Source of the DNA: Uranotaenia lowii
Taxonomy: Eukaryota; Arthropoda; Insecta; Diptera; Culicidae
Direction: 5' to 3'
Assembly: GCF_029784155.1 (NCBI RefSeq)
Contig: NC_073692.1
Location: 154,410,334-154,474,333 of the forward strand
DNA length: 64,000 bases
Each line of letters begins with the position of its first letter. Position 1 is the first letter of the stretch. The position numbers and the translations under genes were made by a program. The notes below the pieces were generated by a model. It saw only the letters and a program-made list of their open reading frames with translations, had not been told where the DNA came from and searched no databases. This document shows, in pieces, positions 47,030 through 58,700 of the stretch.

Positions 47030-47400
47030 ATCCAAGCCATCAGGGGCGATCCTGAACAGGAAGTTTACATCTTGGTGGCCATTGATAGACGTCGTCGGCA
47101 TATTAACTCTAATTTTAGACCATTATTGAGAAGCAGCAGTACGCCGTGGAAATATAACAGGAATATAATTGGTCCTAGCTGACTTCCCTGGAGCACGCCG
47201 AAGTAAGCTGAGAACTGGTTGGTGAATCAGTCAGCCGTACGAACTGTCAATTTATGTCCAGTTAGGAACTTTGCAATCACCGTTCCTAAACGTCGGAGCT
47301 TCCGATGGCAATGTCAATGTTCACATTGTCGAAAGCAATAAGCCTGGAAGCAAACCCTATCGGCTTCCCTGAAATTATGGCGACATTGCACTACCACCAA
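47030..47400 (-). pseudogene. Jockey/CR1-like LINE RT fragment
   Basis: The - strand near 47220-47120 reads FGVLQGSQLGPIIFLLYF, the RT motif that precedes the active site, followed by LLNNG. It is a short, decayed fragment. Confidence 0.6.
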
Positions 47401-47944
47401 CTAAAGGTTTACGGATTGGGGTTCAACCTCTAGTTTAACCAAGGGGCTGAAGAAAACAAAAATTCCCGTACCAAGTTTTCAGTCAAGAAACCCGCAGGAA
47501 GAAGACAAATGAAACGAGCGAAACACGTATAGGGGCAACATGGCGTCCTCTTTGCTAAAATTTCAACCAGAGGCAATTTTTTAATAATCCTTAAAATGAT
47601 ATCTGCGGCTCGGGAATGTCAATCAAAGGGATCTTTGGTAACATTAATAAATTATGGTTGGGCACAAAATGCAGTTTTCAGCATAATCTTTGTTAAAATT
47701 GATTCTAAATCTGCAGTATGACAACAACAGATGCGTTTGGCAACCAAAATGTTACCCTATTTCGAATCTTTTATGGGGTGAAGTGTTTAATATCGGGAAC
47801 CACACTGACGTTCTGGTATCAAAAATTTGGTACGGTGCATTTGTATGCGATTTGGCAGCTGGTTCAGTGAGTTCAGTCCTCTGAGTTTAACCAATTTTCA
47901 CGCACACTCGTGCACCAGAGCCATTTACAAGACTGTAAACAATG
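47401..47944. other. intergenic, nothing recognised
   Basis: No gene or clear repeat seen. Confidence 0.35.
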
Positions 47945-48158
47945 GGCCCTATTACATAAGACGAGTCGAGTTACTCTACTCTACTCCAGTCACTTTCGAG
48001 TCGAGCGAAATGTCATATTACGGTATAGTCGAGTGAAAAAGCCGAGTCACGAACTTTCAAGCAGTCGACTCAGTCGAGCTACTCGACTGAAATTCGACTC
48101 GACTCAAAATGGCTCACTCGAGTAAAATGACTCGTGATTCGTCTTATGTAATAGGGCC
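47945..48158. mobile_element. MITE with GAGTCGA-rich interior
   Basis: Inverted termini GGCCCTATTACATAAGACGA at both ends bound a 214-bp unit. The interior is almost entirely made of GAGTCGA, ACTCGA and similar words in both orientations. Confidence 0.85.
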
Positions 48159-48209
48159 TAATATAAAAAAAAATCATGGTGTGAGTGAAGTGTCGTTTTA
48201 TATTCTATT

Positions 48210-50497
48210 TGTTGAATCTAAGCAATCGGGCAATCGAGCTGTAATTTTTTCAAGCTTCCCTCTACTAAGTTAGTTCTTATCAAACCTCCAAACTGTTCAG
48301 TTCAGTACCCAAATAAAAGCTCCAGTTGTCAATCCATTGCGTTGTTCTTTCTTATACGGATCACAACAGGTTATGGGCACCCAGAACAATCCGGCTCACG
48401 GTATTCCCCAATATACCGGAGGTCCCGGATTTCATAACTGGAGTTTTCGTGTTCGAGCCTTTCTTGAAGCGATGGGCGTCGACCACGTGTTGGAGCTAGA
48501 AGCACCAGCGGAACTGGCAGAGGCAAGGAGATTTGCACAGGAGGACCGGAAGGCAAGAAGCTTCATCATTGGATTTCTGGGGGACGATTGTCTAGAAATC
48601 GTTCGGGAGAAACGGACGGCGAGAACAATGTGGCAGGGACTGGAAAACACTTTCGCGAAAAAGTCCCTGGCCACACAGAACCTTGTCAGGAAGCAGATCG
48701 GAAGCCTCAAGTTGCGAGAAGGTGATTCCATGCGCTCACATCTGGTGGCGTATGAGGATCTGGTCCGGCAATTGCAAGTGGCCGGAGGAACGTTGACCGA
48801 AGCAGATAAGGTAATCATGCTCTTTGGTACCCTTCCGGAGACATATGATCCGTTGGTGACAGCGTTGGAAAATCTCGATGACGACCAACTAACGCTGGAG
48901 GTAGCTAAGCAACGGTTACTAGGACAGGAAGTGAAGGAAAAAACACGTCTCCAAACAACCATCGAGGAAAATTTAACTGCGTTTTCCGGAAACCGGTTGA
49001 ATTTTAAAACCAAGCCGAAATCGATTTTCAACAGAACCTGCTACAAATGCGGAAAGAAGGGCCACCTGTATAAAGATTGCCAGGCCAAGGAAGCAATTAC
49101 AGTAGCTGAATGCTCCAAAGCCATTAGTTTTATGGCTCGGAGGAGCAGATCGAATGGAAAACGGTTAATATTCAAACTCGATTCAGGATCGAGTGACCAT
49201 TTCATCAACGATTGCAGATGGTTCAAGTCGACAAGCAGCTTCGTGGATCCTGTCCAAATCAACGTCGCCAAAGATGGACAGTTTCTGATATCGAAATTAA
49301 AAGGAACCATCGAAGGCCAAAGCAACAAAGGTGTCGAAGTTGAAATTCGTGATGTGCTCTACGTTCCGGAGCTCCGTGAAAATCTTTTGTCCGTTAAGAA
49401 GTTGGCCAGAGCAGGGATTACCGTTACTTTCTGCGATAATAAAGCAGTGTTGCAGAAGCACAACGTAGTCGTGGCAACGGCATTTTGGAAGGAAAATCTT
49501 TACGAGATGGAAATCGATGCGGATGTAGCAGTGGCAAATTTGTGTCAAGCGGATCCCCACCTCGGAAACATCCAACAGTTGGTTGAATACCGAATGATTG
49601 TTCCAACTACGTACGAGCCAGAGGGGGAAACTAGTGAAATCGACTCGCCCATAGTTGATTGGCACGAAGAAATTGAAGCTTGTTCCGAATGGATACCTGT
49701 AGAAGATGACGAAATTAATGTTGGCGAGAACTTTGAACAAGTTCGAGTGGAAATCATCGATGAATCTCCTGCGCTCCCCTCGCACCTAGAACGCCACGAG
49801 TCCCTGGGACAACGATCGGCGAGGCACAGCGAAAGGGAGCGCTCGCTCCCCGGTAAGTTTACCGATTATTATGTTAGTAACCAGGCAACTACCGGTAGTA
49901 CTTTTCTCTCAGATGAACCGACGAGGAATGGTGAAACCGAAGTCCACTCCCAGATGTCGTTTCAAATGGTAAAGGATCGAATCACATCGATGGGAACCAA
50001 CGTATGGCAGCTGATGTCGTGTCCAAGGAAGGTGAAACAATTTCGTCCCATGTTGGTTTCCCGCATGCAGCTGATCAACAAGCTGGTCACACTCTTGTTG
50101 TTCTGGTTGGACATGATGGTTCCAGTTTCCATCTATTCGATGATGGATCGGCGTTTCTGTTCAGGATCTTCAATCAACAGTTTTTTTATGTCAATACCCG
50201 AAGACCCCCGGAAATCCATTTTTGAAGGAAAGCTGTTCTTCCGGTGCTGGAAGGAGAAAATCAAAAGAGTGTATTTTCGAAGACTTAAGATATCGGCCGG
50301 TTCCCTCAAATCCTTGGGATTGACCTCTTGAGAGGGGGTGTTGAATCTAAGCAATCGGGCAATCGAGCTGTAATTTTTTCAAGCTTCCCTCTACTAAGTT
50401 AGTTCTTATCAAACCTCCAAACTGTTCAGTTCAGTACCCAAATAAAAGCTCCAGTTGTCAATCCATTGCGTTGTTCTTTCTTATACGGATCACAACA
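48210..50497 (+). mobile_element. non-autonomous Ty1/copia element, young
   Basis: Two identical 159-bp LTRs (48210-48368 and 50339-50497; TGTTGAATC...CACAACA) flanked by the perfect 5-bp duplication CTATT (48205-48209 and 50498-50502). Directly after the 5' LTR comes GGTTATGGGCACCC, resembling the copia-type initiator tRNA-Met primer site. The purine tract AGAGGGGG precedes the 3' LTR. The 2.3-kb unit has Gag and protease but no integrase, RT or RNase H, so it must have been mobilised by a full-length relative. Confidence 0.93.
48373..50331 (+). CDS. Gag-protease protein of the deleted copia element
   Basis: A single open frame of about 652 residues from ATG 48373 (MGTQNNPAHGIPQYTGG). The frame is open further upstream into the LTR, but this ATG lies just after it. 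Residues 1-215 are a copia-type Gag (FHNWSFRVRAFLEAMG; LPETYDPLVTALENL). A zinc knuckle CYKCGKKGHLYKDC lies at about 223. The protease active site is FKLDSGSSDHF at about 268, followed by DVLYVPELRENLLSVKKLAR. After about residue 395 the integrase is missing and the frame continues into the acidic spacer normally found between integrase and RT (RSARHSERERSLPG), then a short C-terminal part of unclear origin. No stop interrupts it, consistent with the identical LTRs. Confidence 0.85.
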   Translation: MGTQNNPAHGIPQYTGGPGFHNWSFRVRAFLEAMGVDHVLELEAPAELAEARRFAQEDRKARSFIIGFLGDDCLEIVREKRTARTMWQGLENTFAKKSLATQNLVRKQIGSLKLREGDSMRSHLVAYEDLVRQLQVAGGTLTEADKVIMLFGTLPETYDPLVTALENLDDDQLTLEVAKQRLLGQEVKEKTRLQTTIEENLTAFSGNRLNFKTKPKSIFNRTCYKCGKKGHLYKDCQAKEAITVAECSKAISFMARRSRSNGKRLIFKLDSGSSDHFINDCRWFKSTSSFVDPVQINVAKDGQFLISKLKGTIEGQSNKGVEVEIRDVLYVPELRENLLSVKKLARAGITVTFCDNKAVLQKHNVVVATAFWKENLYEMEIDADVAVANLCQADPHLGNIQQLVEYRMIVPTTYEPEGETSEIDSPIVDWHEEIEACSEWIPVEDDEINVGENFEQVRVEIIDESPALPSHLERHESLGQRSARHSERERSLPGKFTDYYVSNQATTGSTFLSDEPTRNGETEVHSQMSFQMVKDRITSMGTNVWQLMSCPRKVKQFRPMLVSRMQLINKLVTLLLFWLDMMVPVSIYSMMDRRFCSGSSINSFFMSIPEDPRKSIFEGKLFFRCWKEKIKRVYFRRLKISAGSLKSLGLTS

Positions 50498-50502
50498 CTA
50501 TT

Positions 50503-50763
50503 CGAACTTGTTGTTCGTCACCAACGATTTGTTCGAGAGAAAAACAGCCCGACTATCTTGATACTATGAGATCTTTGCTTGAAGTTACGCTGAATCCGGC
50601 TAAGACCGATGCCGATTTTCTTTACTTATTTTCTGTTCTCGAGGGATTATTTTCTTTACTAACTAAAAATCTTTCTTTTACCAGAATTCAAGACGCCACA
50701 TACTATTTTATATTATTGACAAAGGATGTCGGTGATTAACTTTTTTTCATATCATAACTTTAC
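50503..50763. other. short spacer between copia element and Phb2 3' end
   Basis: No gene seen. An AATAAA on the - strand near 50766-50771 could end transcripts that include the candidate Phb2 alternative exon. Confidence 0.4.
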
Positions 50764-50883
50764 TTTTATTAGCAAAATGGAGACGTAAATCTATATGCAA
50801 TATAAGACATAATAAAATCGGAATACTAAATATAACAAATCGTTAATAGTAAAGGCAAAGGTTTTCATCAAACAATTTTTTTT

Positions 50884-51029
50884 TCAAATGCCCTTAATGC
50901 GCCCAGCCGTTTCCTCGGCAATAACCTTAATCAGACTGGTGTCAGGTTCGTCAGGAGTTTCGTAGCCTTCGTTGAGGGAGGATTTCGGAATTTGAACTAA
51001 ACGTACGCTTCGACCGCTCTGGCCCTCGT
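50884..51029 (-). CDS. Phb2: candidate alternative terminal exon of Phb2
   Basis: An open - strand frame ends [13 protein letters not shown] and TGA at 50884-50886. A CGATCCAG acceptor places the exon start at 51029 with two bases of a split codon. In the last standard exon, GTAAGA at about 52230 is a good donor leaving one base, so splicing there would join in frame and replace the short SSKKN end by about 48 residues ([20 protein letters not shown] and onward). The acceptor pyrimidine tract is weak. It could instead be the end of an unrelated gene. Confidence 0.4.
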
Positions 51030-54000
51030 CTGGATCGGGTAAGTTTTGGTGTTTGTAGTCAAAGAAACCGCAATAAAATGAAACATAACAAAAACAAACA
51101 TCAATCAATGCCAACATGGGTTGAAAAGCTGTTGCGAATTAATGAAGTCGATTCTTTTGTTAACCAAAGAAAACATTTGCTGATCCAGATGAGCACCAGC
51201 GCGATGAATTGGGAATTAACCAAACTTAAAAGAAGGGAAGTTTATTATTGTGGAATTTTTAACTTGCTTAGCTACTAAATGCAGGGATGTGTAACGTTGA
51301 ATCTGCTCTTGACTATGATACTATGATGTACAGCCCATAAAGCTACAATTTCTTCCTGCACGTTTGGAAACAGGACGCACATTCGCAATGATTCAGTCGA
51401 ATTTCAATTGGCGTTTCCGGATTCCGGTCCACAGAAAACTTCGATTAACGGTTGGGTTTCTCCTCCAGCAAGCAGTGATCGCAGTAGATGGGCAGTAGTG
51501 ATTACCAATTTATTTTTTGTCTTAAGAAGAGAGGAAGAAAAAAAATGAAACATTGATGGAAGTTTGAATCGATTAGTGTGGCATTGCGAATGCGAGCTGA
51601 TTTCGTAAAAAACACAGTAGATACAGAAAGTTTTCAGGTTGAAATATGAAACTCAAATTTGTGGATAAGCAAAAAGCTTCAATGAATAAAAATTGTTACA
51701 TACCATTTAAGGATTTTATAAATCCAACTCATCAATTTCTGAACTGTTATGATCTTCATTGATACATAAAAAGGTTTGTCAGCAGAAAAAAAGGAACAGA
51801 TGAAGAGTTGCAGATTCATGTTAGTCTTTATTTGTTTTTTATCAAAGAACTGATAAAAGATAATTTCAACGAATCTAGCTCTAGAACAAAATTATTGACC
51901 TGTGACTGAATCTTATTACATTTGAAGTTTTATAAAAAAAAAACCTGTCTTAAACGGAACTCCAACAACCCAAACGATGATCACAGCGAATTGATGGAAT
52001 CCAAAGACAAATTTTATCCATGATTATTCCAATTCGGCGCTGCTGTGCAGCATTTTTTCTATGGTTTCCAAAAAAATCTTATGGAAAATTTGGACAGAAA
52101 AATTAAAATGGATATTTTTTTGTTACATGAAATGTTAATAGTTACTAACTTTGTTTTTAAAATAGGTACTATCTCAATGTGTTGATTAGAAATGAAATGA
52201 TCAGAATGAAAACAATTTAATTTTTCTTACTTGAGACTCTCTTGGACATGTCGTCAAATTCGGCATCAGAGATGTTCAACATCAAACTGTTGGCAGAGAG
52301 GTAGACACGGTTCTGAGAGTTGGCAATCTGAGGAATAAAATTAAATTGTTAAAAACTTGGCACTTTTTCTCCAACTCGATCAAAACAACTTACCGTCCGA
52401 GCGATATTTTGGGCAGCCCGAATTTTTCGCAACTTCAGGTAGCCTGGATTTTGACTACAAGCAACACCCAACATTTTCGCGGCCTCGGCTTCACCCTCGG
52501 CTTGGACAATCTTTTGCTGTCGTTCCTGAATGGCGCGTTCAACGAGGAAAGCCGCTCGCTGGGCTTCCTGTTGGGCAACCTGTTTGCTTTCGACCGCAGC
52601 CGTATATTCCTTGCCGAAGCTAAGCTCAGTCAACGACACATCGTCCAAGATGATGTTGAAGTCCTTTGCCCGTTCGACAAGTTCCCTACGGATCAGCAGC
52701 GAAACCTGCTGACGCTGGGTGATCAGTTGCGAGGCGTTGAACTTGGCAACCACACTCTTAAGCACTTCGTTACAAATCGATGGTAGCACCTTTTCGTCGT
52801 AGTCCAGACCCAGCTGCTTGTACATGATAGGCAAACGGTTGGCATCCGGTCGCGAAAGCACTCGAAGCGAGATGTTAATCATCTGCAAATCCTTCGAACC
52901 GGTCGGCGAGGAAATCTTCCTGGGTCGGGACCGAATATCGTAGATGATCGGGTACTGGAACCAAGGGATCCGGAAATGCAAACCTTCGCTGAAGATATCG
53001 TCGCCGATACCGCCAATCCGGTTGAAAATGATCGCCCGATGACCACCCTCAACTGGAACGAGATAAATAACGTATGAGAGTGTTAATGAAGCATGTTTAC
53101 CTTTCTTAAAATTTAGAACTTTTTTCTGGGAATACTATTACTTTTAAGAATTTTTATAAAATAATAGTAGGATACAAGATAACCTCGCTTATCCTAGGGA
53201 GAATATTTTTCCTTCGATTTTGCATATCATCCGGTCGCAAAGTTCGATAAAATTGAGAATTTGGTATGAAGCCGGTGGCTCGGATGACGCGGAAGCGCGA
53301 TATCGAAGCTCGGATAAGCGGGATTCTATGGACCATTGTACTTTACTATACAATGAATGAAAATTATTTACATTTACATAAATGAATATTGATGGCTCCT
53401 TTGTAAATCGTAATGTGATTTTACGTTACTGTTTGAAATTCCTAAATTGTGAATTATTATGAAAAACCTTTGTTCTGAGTTTTCATTACAAAACTTCGAA
53501 ATGTTTTTCTTTATTGGTAAGAATTCTAAATGGTTGAGTACAAGCCCATGTAAAAATTTTAATCTTCAAAAATAACGACTGAATCATAAAAAATTACATG
53601 TGTTGTTTGCCTTATTGGATTGCATAAATTAAGGCGATGTTATTTATAACCAGGTATTTATTCAGTTTGTTTTAATATCGCCTTTATTTATACAACATAG
53701 GAGATCGAAATTCTGACTGTACAATATGTACAATATTCAATCGAATAAAAAGGCTTCAAACATTTTCTTTGTAAATGTCGAACTTGAAATAGACTTCCTT
53801 GCAAAATTTACAATAGTTACGGAAGCCTTTTCTCTAAAATTCAACATATTGGTATGTTATACGACTAATACTATTTTAAGCGCACAGTGTTTTTAGGACT
53901 TAGAATCCTTTCTTAATTTTGTATTTTGACTCGATCAAGTTTTGTAAACATTCCAGAATAATAAAACAATAAGCAATTAATTTTAAGTTTTACTTCTACT

Positions 54001-54527
54001 TTCTTCCAATTTAACGGCAGGAATCCTGTCAATTTTAATAAAATCGTTTACATAAATGAACATTTTGGAAGTCAATTGTAAAGATGATTCTTCATTCTAT
54101 CCCATTGTGCAATGTGATTCGGCGTTCCATGCCTATCAGACGTTATGTAACAACGTCAATTTTATTGTAATATTTCGATTTGATATTTTTTACTACAATA
54201 TGGAAATGTTCGTTCATGTAACGACTCTTGCACCAAAATATTTTGAACTTTAAAATGTTGCAAACTTTTATTCAATTGTGAAATCGTTAGTTGATATTTT
54301 ATTTAACAATCAGAACATTCCCAATTGGAGGTTATGTACTAATAGCAAAACAGGTTTAAGTTACCGGTTATGTTACCGAATAAAAGCTACTTACCGGTGT
54401 ACATGGAGTTGTTGATGCCATAGGCAGCTGCTCCGACGGCAGCCAACAGCTTCAGTCCGGTGGTCAATCCGGGTGGCCCACCCTTGCCGAATTTTCCGGC
54501 CAAATCATTCAGTTTACTCTGTGCCAT
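50884..54527 (-). CDS. Phb2: Prohibitin-2 gene
   Basis: Three coding exons on the - strand with GT-AG borders and matching phases: 54527-54395, 53052-52394 and 52327-52217, giving about 300 residues, the usual length. The protein starts [20 protein letters not shown] and has the short N-terminal membrane segment ([14 protein letters not shown]), the PHB/SPFH domain ([40 protein letters not shown]) and the coiled coil ([20 protein letters not shown]). Family knowledge: PHB2 forms ring complexes with PHB1 in the mitochondrial inner membrane and supports cristae, m-AAA protease control and mitophagy. The span includes a candidate alternative last exon at 50884-51029. Promoter and 5' UTR lie above 54527 but cannot be delimited. 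Confidence 0.95.
51030..52216. other. Phb2 3' UTR or last intron
   Basis: AT-rich, without other recognisable features. It is 3' UTR for the standard transcript and intron if the exon at 50884-51029 is used. Confidence 0.45.
52217..52327 (-). CDS. Phb2: Phb2 last standard exon
   Basis: Follows a 66-bp intron with a TTATTCCTCAG acceptor. Encodes [20 protein letters not shown], then [16 protein letters not shown] and TAA at 52217-52219. The GTAAGA inside SSK is a possible alternative donor. Confidence 0.93.
   Translation of the reverse strand: MANSQNRVYLSANSLMLNISDAEFDDMSKRVSSKKN
52394..53052 (-). CDS. Phb2: Phb2 central exon: PHB domain and coiled coil
   Basis: 659 bases. Starts with two bases completing a Val codon ([19 protein letters not shown]) and ends NIARTI across the next junction. 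Contains the whole PHB domain and most of the coiled coil. Splice sites are CGTTCCAG and GTAAGT. Confidence 0.96.
53053..54394. other. Phb2 first intron
   Basis: AT-rich intron, 1342 bases, with a possible pogo-like MITE at 53168-53337 and nothing else recognised. Confidence 0.6.
53168..53337. mobile_element. possible pogo/Tigger-like MITE
   Basis: Inverted-like ends share CGCTTATCC (left CCTCGCTTATCC, right complement CCCGCTTATCC) and the interior is GC-richer than the intron. The ends are imperfect. Confidence 0.4.
54395..54527 (-). CDS. Phb2: Phb2 first coding exon
   Basis: ATG at 54527-54525. Encodes [20 protein letters not shown], then [20 protein letters not shown] and SMYT, the N-terminal membrane segment. 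The donor is GTAAGT at 54394. This start is the conserved PHB2 start. Confidence 0.95.
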
Positions 54528-54884
54528 GTTTCGGTGTTACGCAAAACACGAACCTCTTGCTGGAACTGAAATTTGACAAATGGCGCACTTTTATTAGATT
54601 TTTTAAATGTTTTTCACTTGAAAGCAATGTTCGGAAATACGTACAATGCAACTTTTTGAATAAAACACGATAAATGCTAAATTTGATCAGCCCACTAATC
54701 TGCACATCGCCCGTCGTGCTCAATTCATACGGATGAACTTCGCTTTATGGCTAAGGCGTTCATTTTGGACGAGCATGATGTTCGAAATTATAGCGTGTTT
54801 ATTTTTGCGCAGGGTTGGTTTCGCTATAAAACCTATGATTTATGCACCGAAGCACATTTTCTTTTCAAAATCTGAGAGCAAGTT

Positions 54885-55167
54885 CACTGGTGTTGGGAAA
54901 AGTGGTAGAAATCTTGACATTTTGAAAATTTTACCATACAAAAATGTTTTCAAGATCTTTGGGCGTTGTGTTTTTTTTTACAGCACTGTTTCTATTTCAT
55001 CCGTATGTGATAGGAATATTGCCATTTTTGCATCATAGCATGCGAAAATACAACACGTGTTGTAGAAAAACTTGAAGGCCACAGATCTTGAAAATGTTTT
55101 TGCATGGCGAAATTTTCAAAATGTGCAAAAAGTGACAAAATTTCTACCATTTTTCCCAACACCAGTG
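54885..55167. mobile_element. MITE family M1, copy 2
   Basis: Inverted termini CACTGGTGTTGGGAAAA at both ends and the same interior landmarks as copy 1 at 9190-9480 (AAGATCTTTGGGCGTT, CATGCGAAAATACAACAC, CAGATCTTGAAAATG). It lies just upstream of Phb2. Confidence 0.88.
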
Positions 55168-55780
55168 AACATGCTGTGAATAAAAAAAAAATGAGTAGCT
55201 AAAAATGGATGCATGAGCAAGATAATCGAAATTAAGAAAAAAAAACAACAAAATAACATTTTTTGATAGGCCCAAAAACCTGATCTGTGCATAATCAATC
55301 GGATTTGGTTTAAGGTTACTCTAAAGCGCTCAAAGCTTCGATCTTTCCCCTTAAAAATGATCTAAAGACCAAAGGGAAAAAAATGTTTATTTTTGTCTAT
55401 TATGTTATTTCTAGAGTTTTTTTTTGATTAGGTCGCATGAGCCACTCAATGACTTTCGAGAAAATCGGTGTGGAAGTTTTGAAACAGCTTTTAAATTCTC
55501 ATTTAAAAAATAACTGTCGGAATTGTTCGGAAATTCGTTCTCCTATGCAAAAAATAGACGACAAATATGTTTGAACATGTGATACGGGCATTAGTAAGTT
55601 CTTACTGGTTTAAATGTACTTACGTCCTATTGCATTGATTATCTTGCTCATACGTCGTTTCGCAAATCATTAAGTTTTATCATAAAACTTGTTTGAACAT
55701 GATCGTAACTTCGATATTCTGTTTCGTTCTGTTGAGCGTGTAAAAACTGCGCGACTCGGCAGCCCTTGTCAGAAAGTGTG
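55168..55780. other. intergenic, nothing recognised
   Basis: AT-rich, no gene or clear repeat seen. Confidence 0.4.
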
Positions 55781-58700
55781 CACTGAGCAAAATCGGGCTA
55801 TAAACAGTATTGGGAATTTTAGTATTTTTGCACTACTAGAAAATCCAATACTTTTTATTAGTGAGCGCAAAATTTTGCGCGTATAGTTTAGCGTCCCGAT
55901 AAATTTTATAGGAATTTCCAATGAAAGTTATTCAATCGTAATTTGATAAAAATGATTATTCTAGACAATGAAATGAATGTAATCCGTTCTTCTTTCGAAT
56001 TTAAATTGATTTAATATGAAAAATGAAACATCTGGGGCTTAATTGTAGCATTATAATATTTTATTAATCACTTCTATCTATATGAATCTATAAGTCGACC
56101 ATGAATTTTTCCTATCTTATGGTGTCCATCTGATTTGTATTTTGTATGCAAATCGTTTTGAATCCAATTCGGCCTTATATTGGTTTCATGGTCTCCAGTA
56201 GGATGGCAGTGGTGACTGAAAAACAAAAATATTTATTAGTATAATGCCAGAAAGCACATTTAAAAACATTTCAAACTTTTCCTATTTAAGTATAAAAACT
56301 CTCAATGCCATTTTAAAAAGATTTAAGAATTTCGATTAAGGGTTTGAATTTATTATATAACGCATCATTAATTATTTTATTTCGAACCATCTGGATCCTG
56401 ATTCTAAATTTTCTTCTCAACTCTTATTTTCATTTCTGATTCACGATCATACACTAAGAGCTTTTTATATTTAATTCCATGAAATTTAATTGTTCTTCTT
56501 TTTTTTATCATACATGTGTGACAAAATAGTTTAACATTCATTTCTTTCTACCAATCGGATCCTCAAATAGGAATTTAAGAAATCTAATTTAATATTCTAG
56601 CATGATTTCTGAATTTCAACTCAGTTTCAGTTGTTGAAAAGATTTAACTCTAAAGCGATGTTATCAGTGTTAAACAAAAAATAATGAAATTATCAATATA
56701 AAAAAATACCTCGTCATAAATCCTTTTAATAAGGCAGCCTTTTCGCTCCATTGGGGCATTTTATATTATTTTCAGTTTAAATAGTTCCGATGAGTTGCTA
56801 GGAGAAAGGAAAGCAGAGCAGTGGGTTATAACTGCATCCGTTTGTTGATAGGGCTATGGAATAGCGTTTTCTTCTTGCAGCTGGAAGGTTTTGACAAGGT
56901 TGCTTGGTATCCGGGAAAAGTGGTGCAAACACTGGATGTTATCAGTAATTCAATCTAAAAAATTAATAAAACGATCATACAGCTCATAAAACTCAAAATG
57001 TTAACAATAATTTACCTTGTATATAATAATACTAGGTCTAAGTACTTCATGATAATCACCAGATTGTTGGAATTGGTTCTAAGGATGCTGTCATTGTTGT
57101 TTGTAAGGCTTTGTGTACCATATTTCAAAACGTGGGGCAGAACAATTTTGATCAGCCGGTGGATTACGAGAGCCCGGTGGAACTCTACCTCATTTCGAAA
57201 ATTACTAGTTGACCACATTTATTTGGTCCCGGTAATTTAAATTCTCCTGAGCTGCAGATTCTTTGATGTCACCATATCACCGCAGGCGTTTTTGCAAGTG
57301 TTTATTCACCTCTTCCGCGGGCGGGGGGAACTTATTCGATTGCGCCGTCGATACTCTTGTAAGCGCTCACTTCCAGAAATCAGAATATCTCGACATCGTT
57401 ACGGATAACAACTCTTCGCTGAATTCTGGCAGTTTCGAGAGCCAGACGTATACTTTAAGAATGTGATTTTTACCTTAAACAAAATTTAAAAAAAAACTCG
57501 GAATGAAAATATGACAACGCGGGGGCAATATTGGTACTACCTTCAAGGCCCTCATCGTTGGAACCTGGGCCATTAGTTGCTGTTTCCAATGCTGACTCCT
57601 CTGGTTCCGTCGTAATAAAAACGAATGTTCCACCTCGTCGTTTCAGAAGATTTTCAGGGATTATTTTTTATTCTGGTTTTTATATTAAAAGGTTTATTGT
57701 CCTTTTCCTATAATAAAAAAGCTCTTAATAAATCAACGCTTAACTTATCAGGTCACTATTTTACCAGCATGAGGTAGGCTGTTGCATCAGTTCACTCATG
57801 GGTTGGACAGATTTGATCTTAATGAAAACACTAGAACCAACATCAATACCACTCTGTTCCATTGTAAACCACCTGAGCCACTTCCGCCGCCTGGTGCGCT
57901 TCCGTTTTGGGAGAAGAAATGCTTATGCCGCAGCTGCTGATGAGCTGGTTCACTTCTTGTGGTGAAGATGAAAAGGAAGATGCTGCTGCGTTGATGGTCT
58001 CTTCCACCGGAAAGCAGGTAGTGCTGCGATGGAACGCTTCCGGCGGATGTCCGATGTTGGATATGCTGCTGTTGCCTCTGGTGGTGATGTTGGCGTAGGC
58101 GGTACGATCGGTGGTAACTGAATAGTGTCTGATTGTAATCGTCGCTGAGGAACTGGCAGACTGATGGTGTTTTCTTCCGCCAGAGTGATGTTTATTGCTG
58201 CTGCTGTACATTGATAAAGTGGTGCTGGTTGTTCTGTCCCAGTGTTCATCCTGTTTGTAGATTCTGCTCCGGTGTTTGTCCGGATGGATGGTGGAGTTTT
58301 CCCTTGCATCTGCCGTACTTTGTCGAGCTGTGCGGAGGGTAGAAAAAAATGAAAATTTTCGTTTAACATAAAGTTTTCTTTACTTACCTTCATCGCTTGT
58401 GCTGTTTACGGTCTCGGGGCTTTTATTTTTCATTTGTGTTATGGCATTTGGTTTCCTGACCAAAGAAAAAGGTTTTCTACCGGAATCGTACGGGTCCATA
58501 TGTCTCGTGTTTTTTTTCGACGACAGCAGCAGCCTACACTACACTCAGATGCGCGATATTGCGGCTGGGCCTCGACTATCTGGACAAATGTTCAAGATTT
58601 AAATTCATCAGAAGCGCTTGAGTTTAGATGACGCTCTAGCTGTTGCTGATGATAGACACTAATTTGTGCTTTCCAAGCAGGCTCACCAGTCGGTGCGAAT

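Noticed and set aside
48432..49031. 199-aa - strand ORF opposite copia Gag
   Set aside because: It is a shadow of the real + strand Gag frame, which has clear Gag and zinc-knuckle signatures.
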